Shown here piece after piece: positions 1 through 7,395 of a DNA stretch of 64,000 nucleotides. The notes beneath the pieces were generated by a model. It saw nothing but the letters and a program-made list of their open reading frames with translations, was not told the DNA's origin and made no database searches. Each line of letters begins with the position of its first letter. Within the stretch, counting starts at the first letter, position 1. Position numbers and translations under genes: made by a program. Origin of the DNA: Actinomadura physcomitrii (GTDB taxonomy: Bacteria > Actinomycetota > Actinomycetes > Streptosporangiales > Streptosporangiaceae); contig NZ_WBMS02000003.1 of NCBI RefSeq assembly GCF_008923205.2, forward strand, positions 222,775-286,774, in the 5' to 3' direction.

Positions 1-86
1 CCCCTCAAAAATCATCAGGGGGGGCCCTGGGCCGGGGGGGGGGCCCCCCCCCCGGGGGGGGGGGGGGCCCCGCCGCCGTCTCGCGG
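1..86. other. Low-complexity contig end
   Basis: This stretch is dominated by runs of G and C (up to 14 G in a row) with almost no informative sequence. It immediately follows the 3' end of the first minus-strand gene. Such runs at the very edge of a window are typical of poor base calling or assembly at a contig end. I see no gene, and terminator-like pairing of the G and C runs cannot be trusted here. Confidence 0.6.
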
Positions 87-794
87 TCAGTGGATCTCGT
101 TGGAGGACCGGAGCGCCTCCTGCAGGCGGTCGATGCCGAAGTCCGGCTCGCGCACCGACGCCAGCAGCGCCTGCTCGCGCCGGGTGACCGTGCCGGCGCC
201 GGCGATGACGTCGTCGACGAGGGGGAAGGGGATCACGACGGCGCCGTGCTGGTCCGCGTGGATCAGATCGCCGTCGTCGACCACCATCCCCATCACCGTC
301 ACGGTGCCGCCGAACCCGGTGACATGGGTGTGGGCCCGCGAGGGCACGACGCCGCCGGCGAGGATCTGGAAGCCCGGCGCGTTGTCCGGCACGTCGCGGA
401 TCGACCCGTTGGTGACGGTCCCGAGCGCTCCCAGGCGCTGGTGGATGGTGGTGTTGACCTCGCCCCACATGCACCCGGCTCCGGCCCGGTCGGCGTCGAG
501 GTCCTCGATCACCACGACGGTCGGGCCGGCCCCGGCGGCGACGTACTCGTAGTAGGCGGCCCTGAGCTTCGCGGTGGCCTGCTTGTCGCCGGGCGGGCGG
601 ACGGCCCTGATCGTGGCCGTGCGCGCGTACCCGACCATCGGCGGCAGGTCCGGATAGACGCACCGCAGCGACCGCGTCGTGAAGTAGTGCAGGTCGAAGT
701 CCGGATCCACCAGGTCCAGCGCGTTGCACACCGTCGGGGTGTCCAGCGCGCGCAACCGCGCGAACTGCTCGTCGGAGATGGTCCGCTCAGGCAC
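87..794 (-). CDS. RraA-family aldolase/decarboxylase-like protein
   Basis: The 235-residue product matches the RraA / 4-hydroxy-4-methyl-2-oxoglutarate aldolase fold. Members are cytoplasmic metal-dependent aldolases or decarboxylases of 2-oxo acids, and some are RNase E inhibitors. Visible signatures are the early TPTVCNAL segment, the central G-x-CMWGE region, VTNGSIRDV (the usual substrate and metal loop with Arg-Asp) and the late DDGDLIHADQHGAVVIP motif. I chose GTG at 794: it overlaps the upstream stop by 8 nt, and the family-like sequence starts just after it, although the frame is open to 848. It is the last gene of the transporter/AtuA operon visible here, which favours an aldolase role on the imported substrate over RNase control. 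The exact substrate is unknown. Confidence 0.85.
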   Translation of the reverse strand: MPERTISDEQFARLRALDTPTVCNALDLVDPDFDLHYFTTRSLRCVYPDLPPMVGYARTATIRAVRPPGDKQATAKLRAAYYEYVAAGAGPTVVVIEDLDADRAGAGCMWGEVNTTIHQRLGALGTVTNGSIRDVPDNAPGFQILAGGVVPSRAHTHVTGFGGTVTVMGMVVDDGDLIHADQHGAVVIPFPLVDDVIAGAGTVTRREQALLASVREPDFGIDRLQEALRSSNEIH

Positions 795-1140
795 GGGCGG
801 CCTCCGCCCGCAGCCGGTCGGGCACCTCCAGCAGGGCCAGGGGCACATGGTGCTGGCCGGCGTGGACGTCGCGGTCGTGCAGGCTCGCCTGGGACACCGG
901 ACGCGGGAAGGAGATCTTGACGACGTTGAGCGAGGGGATGCGGAAGATCTGGACGTCGCCGGCCGGGACGCCGTAGAGCCGGCCGATCACCTCCTCGTTG
1001 AGGAAGGCGGCGTCGGAGGCGATGCGGTAGCCCGCCTCGTCGCGCATGAAGGTCTCGAGGGTCACCCAGAACGGGCCGGCGTTCTTCGACCTCACCTCCA
1101 GCGCGTAGTCGGCCAGGCGGGGGCGCGGGGTCTCAGGCAT
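787..1140 (-). CDS. DUF4387 family protein (AtuA partner)
   Basis: The 117-residue protein carries the DUF4387 signature near its start (ALEVRSKNAGPFW), followed by the acidic middle and a hydrophobic IFRIPSLNVVKISFPRP stretch. DUF4387 proteins are nearly always encoded beside or fused to AtuA-domain proteins, and that is the arrangement here. Their biochemical role is not established; they probably act as a small subunit. The ATG start overlaps the AtuA stop by 8 nt (ATGCCTGA), and its own stop overlaps the RraA gene by 8 nt, so translation is probably coupled along the operon. The length is normal for the family and no defect is seen. Confidence 0.85.
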   Translation of the reverse strand: MPETPRPRLADYALEVRSKNAGPFWVTLETFMRDEAGYRIASDAAFLNEEVIGRLYGVPAGDVQIFRIPSLNVVKISFPRPVSQASLHDRDVHAGQHHVPLALLEVPDRLRAEAARA

Positions 1141-2539
1141 GGGCGTCCTCTTCCAGGTGGATCCGGAACAGTTCGGACTCGGTGTCGACGTCGACGACGT
1201 GGTTGAGCACGAACTCGTACTTCGCCCCCCGCTCGACCTCGGCCGGCGACGTCGGGAAGGCGAAGCTCGGCAGGTAGGCCATGTCGGGCAGCGGCAGGTG
1301 GAGCATCAGGGGGTTGGCGACCTTGGCGACCGCCGTGGCGGTGGCCTGGTCGGCGGCGTTGACCAGCAGCATCACGCCGACCTCCCGGGCCGGGCGCCGC
1401 TCGGGGTCGGCGGCGCCGAGGATCGCGTCGTGCCCGTAGAGGCGCAGGTCGTAGTCGTACTGCTCGCGCGTGATACCGAGGGTCTGCCGGACGCGGTCGG
1501 TCAGGACCTGGTCCATGAACGCCGACCACTCGTCGATGCGGGCCACGACCTCGGGGTCGCGGATGCCGACGAAGGACATCGTCTCGTAGCCGGAGATCCT
1601 GGCGCCCTCGAGCTTGACGGTGAGCTGGTCGGCCGGCAGGAACCGCGAGCCCTCGACGCGCACGCGCCGGTCGTCGACGGGTTCGTAGGTGGCGCCGGTG
1701 ACGTCGAGGGTCCCGGCGGGCTCGCGCATCGAGAACGGGTCGGCGGTCTCGTAGAGCATGTGCGCGGCCACCGAGATGGGCGTGCAGGCGGTGCCGGGGT
1801 CGAGCGGCTCGATCTCGAAGCCGTCCGCGTCGATGGTGGCGATCACACCGCCGGAGCGCGGGTTGGTCGTGCACTGGCCGCCGCACTCGACGATCTTCGC
1901 GGCGTGCCACGCGGGCCCCGCGGGCATGCCGCGCATCAGCGGGACCGCCGCCGCGGACGCCGTGTCGGTGGCGCGGCCGGCGAGCACGACGTCGGCGCCG
2001 GCCCGCAGCGCCTCGGCGAACGGCTCGTGGCCCATCATGCCGACGATGTGCGTGCACTCCTCGAGCAGTGCCGCGTCGAGCGGCCCCATCGGCGCGAGCG
2101 GGTGGATCGCGCCCGCGGCGAGCCTGCGCTTGAGGTCCTCGGCGTTCTGCTCGGTGTAGATCCGGGCGACCTTGAGGTCGAGCCCCTCGTCGAGCAGGAT
2201 CTTCTCGGCGATGCCGGCGACCCAGTCGACTCCGGAGTCGGTGCCCGAGGTGCCGCAGGAGCCGATCAGCAGCGGGATCCGCGCCTCGGCCGCGGCCGCG
2301 AGCAGGATCCGCAGGTCCCGCACTATCGCGGCCTCGGTCGTCTTGGCGACGCCCTTGCCGAGGTAGTAGGGCCCGGAGTCGGTCGACCCGCCGTCGACCG
2401 AGATCACGTCGGCGCCGAGGGCCAGCCCCCTGGCGACGGTGGCCGGGTCGATCCCGGCTCCGAGCATCCCCGAAGGCGCCATGACCTTCACCCTGGCGGG
2501 GAGCCGCACGTCGGCGGCGAACTGCGCGTCTTCACTCAA
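1133..2539 (-). CDS. AtuA-domain (DUF1446) acyclic terpene utilisation family protein
   Basis: The 468-residue protein resembles AtuA, named from the acyclic terpene (citronellol/geraniol) utilisation cluster of Pseudomonas. Features include VKVMAPSGMLGAG at the N-terminus, DVISVDGGSTDSGPYYLG, LIGSCGTSGTDSGVDW, the glycine-rich VLAGRATDTASAAAVPL segment, and a C-terminal region that fits a DUF1446 core. The reaction is unresolved for most members. The neighbours here (ABC transporter, hydantoinase, RraA) point to a polar imported acid rather than a terpene. The apparent start is TTG (TTGAGTGA), overlapping the ABC ATPase stop by 8 nt. The gene is intact. Confidence 0.85.
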   Translation of the reverse strand: MSEDAQFAADVRLPARVKVMAPSGMLGAGIDPATVARGLALGADVISVDGGSTDSGPYYLGKGVAKTTEAAIVRDLRILLAAAAEARIPLLIGSCGTSGTDSGVDWVAGIAEKILLDEGLDLKVARIYTEQNAEDLKRRLAAGAIHPLAPMGPLDAALLEECTHIVGMMGHEPFAEALRAGADVVLAGRATDTASAAAVPLMRGMPAGPAWHAAKIVECGGQCTTNPRSGGVIATIDADGFEIEPLDPGTACTPISVAAHMLYETADPFSMREPAGTLDVTGATYEPVDDRRVRVEGSRFLPADQLTVKLEGARISGYETMSFVGIRDPEVVARIDEWSAFMDQVLTDRVRQTLGITREQYDYDLRLYGHDAILGAADPERRPAREVGVMLLVNAADQATATAVAKVANPLMLHLPLPDMAYLPSFAFPTSPAEVERGAKYEFVLNHVVDVDTESELFRIHLEEDAHA

Positions 2540-3698
2540 CTGTCGTCTCCTGGCTTGTCGTCGCGCCCGGCCGGGGGACCTCGGCGCGCACCTGTTCCGG
2601 CTCGTCCCCCGACCGGTCGCCGGACTCCGGCGCCGGCAGAAGGCGTAGGGCGTCGGGCGGGAGTTCCACGGTCACCTCGGTCGCGTCGACCCGGCGGGTC
2701 GTCGCGATCGTGAGCGCGAGATCGTCGGCGCGCAGCGTGTAGCGGTAGTGGTCGCCGAGGTAGGAGACCGCCTCCACCTTCCCGGTCAGTTCGTTGACGC
2801 CGCTTCCGGGACGGCCGGCCTCCACCACGTGGACGGACTCGGGCCGGATCGACAGCGCCACCGGGCCGGGCGCCGCGTCGGGGACGGCGACCTGGAGCGG
2901 CCGGGCGATCCCGGCCGCCTGCACCAGGACCGGGCCGGCGCCGGACCGCAGAACGGTCCCGGCGAGCAGGTTGGTGGCACCGACGAAGTCGGCGACGAAC
3001 GGGTCCGCCGGGTGCTCGTAGACCTCGGTCGGCGTCCCGATCTGGCGGACGGCGCCCGCCTCCATCACCACGATCCGGTCGCTCATCGAGAGCGCCTCGT
3101 GCTGGTCGTGGGTGACGAAGATCGTCGTCACGCCGATCTGCCGCTGCAGCGCCTTGAGCCACTCGCGCGCGCGGTCGCGCAGCTTGGCGTCCAGGTTGGA
3201 GAACGGCTCGTCGAGCAGCAGCAGGTGCGGCGGATGCGCGAGTGCGCGCGCCAGCGCCACCCGCTGCTGCTGGCCGCCCGACAGCTGGTGGGGGTAGCGG
3301 TCGCCGAAGCGCTCGAGCTCGACGAGTTCGAGCACCTCCATGACCCGCTCGCGCCGCCGTTTCCGGCCGACCTTGCGGAGCTTGAGGGGGTAGCCGACGT
3401 TGTCGGCGACCGACATGTGCGGCCACACGGCGTAGGACTGGAAGACGACGCCGAAGTCGCGCCGCTCGGGTTCCACATGGACGCCGCGGCCGTCGAAGAG
3501 CACCCGGTCGCCGAAGCGGATGGTGCCCGAGTCGGGACGGTGCAGGCCGGCGATCGACCACAGCGTGGTGGACTTCCCGCAGCCGCTGGGGCCGAGGAGG
3601 GTGAGGATCTCACCGTCGGTGACGGTCAGGCTCAGGTCCTTGAGGACCTGGTTGGCGCCGAAGCGCTTGGCCAGCCTGTCCAGGACGAGGTCAGGCAC
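2532..3698 (-). CDS. ABC transporter ATP-binding protein (PotA/FbpC type)
   Basis: The 388-residue ATPase has a complete nucleotide-binding domain: Walker A GPSGCGKST (about residues 36-44), Q-loop FQSYAVWPHM, signature LSGGQQQR, Walker B LLLLDEPFSNLD and the switch histidine in FVTHDQHEAL. After about residue 240 comes a TOBE-type regulatory domain, typical of importers for iron, polyamines, phosphonates or similar solutes. It would energise the fused permease encoded directly upstream (8-nt overlap, GTGCCTGA) together with the solute-binding lipoprotein at 11150-12268. The short PRPGATTSQETTVE tail is not conserved in the family. Function is secure; substrate is not. Confidence 0.93.
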   Translation of the reverse strand: MPDLVLDRLAKRFGANQVLKDLSLTVTDGEILTLLGPSGCGKSTTLWSIAGLHRPDSGTIRFGDRVLFDGRGVHVEPERRDFGVVFQSYAVWPHMSVADNVGYPLKLRKVGRKRRRERVMEVLELVELERFGDRYPHQLSGGQQQRVALARALAHPPHLLLLDEPFSNLDAKLRDRAREWLKALQRQIGVTTIFVTHDQHEALSMSDRIVVMEAGAVRQIGTPTEVYEHPADPFVADFVGATNLLAGTVLRSGAGPVLVQAAGIARPLQVAVPDAAPGPVALSIRPESVHVVEAGRPGSGVNELTGKVEAVSYLGDHYRYTLRADDLALTIATTRRVDATEVTVELPPDALRLLPAPESGDRSGDEPEQVRAEVPRPGATTSQETTVE

Positions 3699-5412
3699 GG
3701 GGCCTCACCCCGAACAGCGCGCGCCCGGCGCCGAGGACGACGAGTGTGATGACCATTTGAATCACTCCTAGAGCGGCGACTGTCCCGCCGGTGCTGGTCG
3801 CTGCGAGCTGCAGCATCGAGAGCCCGAGGACCGGGGTCTTCTCGGTGACGAGGAAGACGGCCGGCTCGGCGTCGTTGAGCATGGAGACGAACAGCAGCAC
3901 GAAGGAGGCCGCCATCGCCGGCAGCACGAGCCGCAGGACGACGGTGCGCATCGCCTGCCACCACGTCGCGCCGGAGGTCCGGGCCGCGTTGTCCAGGTCG
4001 CGGCCGATGGCGGCGAGCGCCGGGTAGAAGGCGCTGTAGCCGAGCGCCAGGCTGCGCACCGCGAAGGCGATGCCCATCCCCCACAGGCTCGAGCGGACCC
4101 GCCCGGAGGGGTCGAGGACCGCGAAGGACCAGAAGAACGCCATGCCCGTGATCAGGCCGGGCATCATGCGGGGCCAGACCATGCCCCGCTGCAGCGAGCC
4201 GCGGAACCGGAACTCCGAGCGGTGCGCGACCATCGACAGCGCGGCGATCACGAGCGTGGTGAGGGCGCCGCCGACGGTCGCGATCAGCAGGCTGTCGGTC
4301 AGCGCGCGGGTGTAGAGGTCGTTGCCGACGACCGCCGAGAAATTGGCCGTGGTGAGCACGGTCCACGGGTTGATCAGCGGGGTGAAGATCCTCGTGAAGG
4401 CGCACAGCACGACGCCCAGGAGCGGCACGAGGACCATGACGAGCAGGCCGGCGCCGACCACCGCGCTGACCGCCCAGCGCGCCGGTCCGAGCCGGACGGT
4501 GCGCCTCGCGGCCGGCTTGCCGGTGACGGTGGTGTACCGGCCGAGGTCGCCGGCGAGCCGGTTGCGGGCGGCGAGCAGCAGCGACACCAGGGCGAGCAGG
4601 ACGACGGCGCCGGCCGACACCAGGCCCTGGCGCGGCGCCGACGACGCGCTCCAGTTGTCGTAGAGGTAGGTGGAGATCATGTCGATGTTCTTGGAGAACC
4701 CGAGCACCAGCGGCAGGCCGAGGACCTCGATGGACAGCGCGAAGACCAGCAGCGAGGAGTTGAGGATCGCGGGCCGCAGGAGCGGCAGGCTGATCGAGAG
4801 CACCGCCCGCAGCGGCGACGCGCCGGTGGTGCGCGCGGCGTCCTCGAACGACGGGTCGATGCCCTCGATCGCCCCGCGGCAGAACAGGAAGACCACCGGC
4901 GCGGCCACGCTGATGCCGACCAGCGCCATGCCGGGGACGCTGTAGAGGTCGATGGGCATCGCCAGGAAGGTGTGCAGCTTCAGCCAGGACGAGGCGAACC
5001 CGCTCGGTGCCCACATCAGGCTCCACCCGAGGATCAGCACGATGCCGGGCAGCATCACCGGCAGGAGCAGCAGGACGCCGAAGACGCGGCGCCCCGGTAT
5101 GTCGGTGCGGGTGAACAGCACCGCGCACGCCACGCCGACCACGACGGAGCCGGCCGTGTTCAGCGCCCCGAAGAACACGCTGTTGCGGACCGCCGTCCAC
5201 CACGCCGGATCGGTGAGGAGGTCGCGGTAGTTGGCGGCGGTGAGGTGGCCGCCGCCCTGGTAGAGCGGCGTCGACCACAGCGAGGCGACGACGACCGGGA
5301 CGATGGGACCGGCGAGCAGGACGAGCGCCGCGCCCCACAGCAGGTAGTGCGACGCCCCGGTGGGCGCCAGGCGCCGCCGTGCGGTTCCGCGATGAGCGGT
5401 GAGCGCGCTCAT
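3691..5412 (-). CDS. ABC transporter permease, fused two-domain (FbpB/ThiP type)
   Basis: The 573-residue integral membrane protein contains two consecutive binding-protein-dependent permease domains (about residues 60-270 and 340-560), giving roughly 12 membrane segments. Each half carries an EAA-type loop, for example EDAARTTGASPLRAVLSISLP in the first half and NAARTSGATWWQAMRTVVL in the second, which contact the ATPase. This fused layout is typical of iron(III)-, thiamine- and phosphonate-type importers. It is the first gene of the minus-strand operon that continues through the ATPase, AtuA, DUF4387 and RraA genes. A candidate sigma-70-like promoter lies about 60-90 bp upstream. The binding protein is encoded 6 kb away rather than adjacent. 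Confidence 0.93.
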   Translation of the reverse strand: MSALTAHRGTARRRLAPTGASHYLLWGAALVLLAGPIVPVVVASLWSTPLYQGGGHLTAANYRDLLTDPAWWTAVRNSVFFGALNTAGSVVVGVACAVLFTRTDIPGRRVFGVLLLLPVMLPGIVLILGWSLMWAPSGFASSWLKLHTFLAMPIDLYSVPGMALVGISVAAPVVFLFCRGAIEGIDPSFEDAARTTGASPLRAVLSISLPLLRPAILNSSLLVFALSIEVLGLPLVLGFSKNIDMISTYLYDNWSASSAPRQGLVSAGAVVLLALVSLLLAARNRLAGDLGRYTTVTGKPAARRTVRLGPARWAVSAVVGAGLLVMVLVPLLGVVLCAFTRIFTPLINPWTVLTTANFSAVVGNDLYTRALTDSLLIATVGGALTTLVIAALSMVAHRSEFRFRGSLQRGMVWPRMMPGLITGMAFFWSFAVLDPSGRVRSSLWGMGIAFAVRSLALGYSAFYPALAAIGRDLDNAARTSGATWWQAMRTVVLRLVLPAMAASFVLLFVSMLNDAEPAVFLVTEKTPVLGLSMLQLAATSTGGTVAALGVIQMVITLVVLGAGRALFGVRPRA

Positions 5413-5471
5413 CGGGCGTACCCCTCCATAGGCCTTCCTCCAGACGCGACCGATCGCAACGGTCTCGCTAG

Positions 5472-5500
5472 ATGCTACTTGCTATAGTGAATACGTCAAG
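5472..5500 (-). promoter_or_regulatory. Promoter of the permease/AtuA operon with GntR-type motif
   Basis: On the minus strand there is a -35-like TTGACG (5494-5499) and a -10-like TAGCAT (5472-5477) separated by 16 nt, with CACTATAGCA inside the spacer. The layout and most bases match the promoter upstream of the binding-protein gene (12322-12350), which has the same spacing. The similarity suggests one shared activator or repressor, most simply the GntR regulator at 6616-7311. The start of the divergent dehydrogenase gene is only 55 bp away on the other strand, so the site could control both directions. Confidence 0.5.
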
Positions 5501-5554
5501 ATGGATCCGAGAGCCGTACACCTTCTCCTCGCCGTCCGCTCAGAAAGGTGGTCC

Positions 5555-6544
5555 ATGGGCGCGCACATCGTCCTGACCCAGCCCATCCATGCCGACCAGC
5601 TCGAGCGGCTGCGGGCCGGCGGCCACCGGGTCACGGCGCTGGAGTCGCCGCGCGGCCTGTCGGCGGCCGAGCTCGCGGACGCCTGCCGGACCGCCGACGT
5701 CCTGATCTGCCAGCTCACCGACCAGGTGGAGCGCAGGGTGTTCGAGACGACGTCGCTGTCTCACGTCGCGACGGTCTCCGCCGGCCACGAGCACGTCGAC
5801 ATCGCGGCGGCGGCCGAGCACGGCGTGCTCGTCACGCACACCCCGGGCGTGCTCACCGACGCCACGGCCGACCTCGCCCTGGCCCTCATCCTGGCCGTGA
5901 CCCGCCATCTGCTCTGGGGCGACCGGGCGGTGCGGCGGCAGAGCGGCGGCCCGTGGCGGCTGCTCCACGAGCCGATGGGCCTCGACCTGTCCGGTGCCAC
6001 GCTGGGGATCGTCGGCATGGGACGGATCGGCCATGCCACCGCGCTGCGCGCCCATCGCGGCTTCGGCATGAAGATCGTCTACACCGCTCGCCGGCCCCAC
6101 GCCGCGGCCGAGGCCGACCTCGGCGCCGTCCGCCTCGAACCGGAGCGGCTGCTCGCCGCCGCCGACGTCGTCTCCCTGCACGCTCCGGCCACCGCCGAGA
6201 CCCGCCACTTCCTCAACACCGCGACGCTGGCGCTCATGAAGCCCTCGGCCGTGGTGATCAACACCGCCCGCGGTTCGCTCATCGACGAGCCCGCGCTCGG
6301 CCGGGCGCTGCAGCGGGGCGTGATCGCGGGCGCCGGGCTCGACGTCCTGGAGAACGAGCCCGCGGCCCATCCGGAGCTGCTCGCGGCGGGGGACCGCGTC
6401 GTCCTGACCCCCCATGTGGGCAGCGCGACGGCGAGGACCCGCCGTGCGATGGCGGCGATGGCGGTCGACGACGTGCTGGCCTTCCTGGCGCAGGAGGCAC
6501 CGGCGCATCCGGTCCCCGGCACGGGCCGTAAGCCTCCCCGGTAG
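5555..6544 (+). CDS. D-isomer-specific 2-hydroxyacid dehydrogenase
   Basis: The 329-residue NAD(P)H-dependent dehydrogenase interconverts 2-hydroxy and 2-oxo acids. The Rossmann motif is LGIVGMGRIGHATA (about residues 152-165). Catalytic residues follow the family order: Arg in VINTARGSLIDE, Glu in DVLENEP and His in VLTPHVGSAT. I chose ATG at 5555 because GAAAGGTG lies 5 nt upstream; the frame is open 54 nt further up without a better site. It is transcribed divergently from the ABC permease operon and ends at a strong hairpin shared with the convergent GntR gene. A role on the 2-oxo/2-hydroxy acid made by the RraA-like or hydantoinase enzymes is an inference. Confidence 0.88.
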   Translation: MGAHIVLTQPIHADQLERLRAGGHRVTALESPRGLSAAELADACRTADVLICQLTDQVERRVFETTSLSHVATVSAGHEHVDIAAAAEHGVLVTHTPGVLTDATADLALALILAVTRHLLWGDRAVRRQSGGPWRLLHEPMGLDLSGATLGIVGMGRIGHATALRAHRGFGMKIVYTARRPHAAAEADLGAVRLEPERLLAAADVVSLHAPATAETRHFLNTATLALMKPSAVVINTARGSLIDEPALGRALQRGVIAGAGLDVLENEPAAHPELLAAGDRVVLTPHVGSATARTRRAMAAMAVDDVLAFLAQEAPAHPVPGTGRKPPR

Positions 6545-6570
6545 GCGCCGCTATCGCGCGGCCGATGGCG

Positions 6571-6607
6571 CCGGCCGGCCCGCCGCGATGCGCGGTGGCC
6601 CGGCCGG
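6571..6607. terminator. Bidirectional hairpin terminator
   Basis: A 17-bp stem (6571-6587 paired with 6591-6607) with one mismatch, one G-U pair and a 3-nt loop lies between the convergent dehydrogenase and GntR genes. There is no T-run, as is common for actinobacterial terminators. Confidence 0.7.
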
Positions 6608-6615
6608 AGCGCGGC

Positions 6616-7311
6616 CTATCGCTCCCGGCGGGCCAGGCGCGGCTCGTTGCCGGCGTGGCTGTGCTCGCGCATGAGCTGCTCGGCGCGATCGGCGTCATGG
6701 GCCGCGATCGCCTCGTAGATGGCGCGGTGCTGCTTGAAGCGCCGCGCGACCGCGCCCGGCTCGCGCTCGATCTGGTCGAGGAGGACGGCGCGCCGTTCCT
6801 CGTAGTTGAAGGCGTCGACCATGTTGAGCATGTGGATCAGGGTGGCGCTGCCGCTGGCCCGGTCGATGAGGGAGTGGAAGTCGCGCAGCGCCTGCCGGGC
6901 CCCCTCGACGGCGGAGCGGTCACCGGCTCTCGCCTGCTCGGCGGCCTGCTCGGCCCGCTCGAGCAGGCCGAGCAGTTCGGCGAGCTGGCCGTCGGTGGCC
7001 TTCTCCGCGGCGAAGCGCGCGGCCAGCGCCCGCAGCGCGTCCTCGATGGCGGTGATCCTGCGCAGCTCGTCGGCGTCGAACCGGGCGATCCGCACCGAGC
7101 GCGGCCCCACCCGCTCGACCAGGCGGTCCTGCTCGAGGCGGCGCAGGGCCTCGCGCACCGGGGTCGGGCTGATGTTGAGCATGTCCGCCAGGCCCCGCTC
7201 GGTGACCTTCGCGCCGCGTTCGAGGGTGCCCGAGACGATCGCCTCGCGGACCGCGGCGTAGGCGCGGTCACCGATCGTCGGCGTCGGCGCGAGCTGCTCA
7301 AGCTCCCCCAT
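6616..7311 (-). CDS. GntR-family regulator with FCD ligand domain
   Basis: The 231-residue protein has an N-terminal winged helix (GDRAYAAVREAIVSGTLERG, then LADMLNISPTPVREALRRLEQDRLVERVG, residues about 14-70) and a C-terminal all-helical FCD domain. The latter has the usual metal or ligand residues in an Asp-x3-His-like arrangement (RDFHSLIDRASG and FKQHRAIYEAIAAHD). FCD regulators usually sense organic acids made by the pathway they control. It lies between the two halves of the transporter/hydantoinase locus, 84 bp downstream of the HyuA stop, with its own upstream copy of the TGCTATNGCA-like motif. It is therefore the obvious local regulator and is probably autoregulated. Confidence 0.9.
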   Translation of the reverse strand: MGELEQLAPTPTIGDRAYAAVREAIVSGTLERGAKVTERGLADMLNISPTPVREALRRLEQDRLVERVGPRSVRIARFDADELRRITAIEDALRALAARFAAEKATDGQLAELLGLLERAEQAAEQARAGDRSAVEGARQALRDFHSLIDRASGSATLIHMLNMVDAFNYEERRAVLLDQIEREPGAVARRFKQHRAIYEAIAAHDADRAEQLMREHSHAGNEPRLARRER

Positions 7312-7323
7312 GGTCGACCTCTC

Positions 7324-7346
7324 TGCTATGGCACATGGTATATCCG
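7324..7346. promoter_or_regulatory. Putative GntR operator upstream of the regulator
   Basis: TGCTATGGCA at 7324-7333 lies 13 bp upstream of the GntR start and is followed by an AT-rich GGTATATCC. The decamer matches TGCTATTGCA in the binding-protein promoter (12330-12339, minus strand) at 9 of 10 positions and resembles CACTATAGCA in the permease promoter. This is inference from three sites only. Confidence 0.4.
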
Positions 7347-7395
7347 TTAGCCTATCGGAGGGTCGGGAGGCGCGGAGGGCCGTGCCGCCGATCGG

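Noticed and set aside
1139..2713. Long open frame (524 codons) on the plus strand opposite the AtuA gene
   Set aside because: It is rich in Gly, Arg, Val and Asp repeats and lacks any family pattern; it is the antisense shadow of a high-GC gene with a recognised product.
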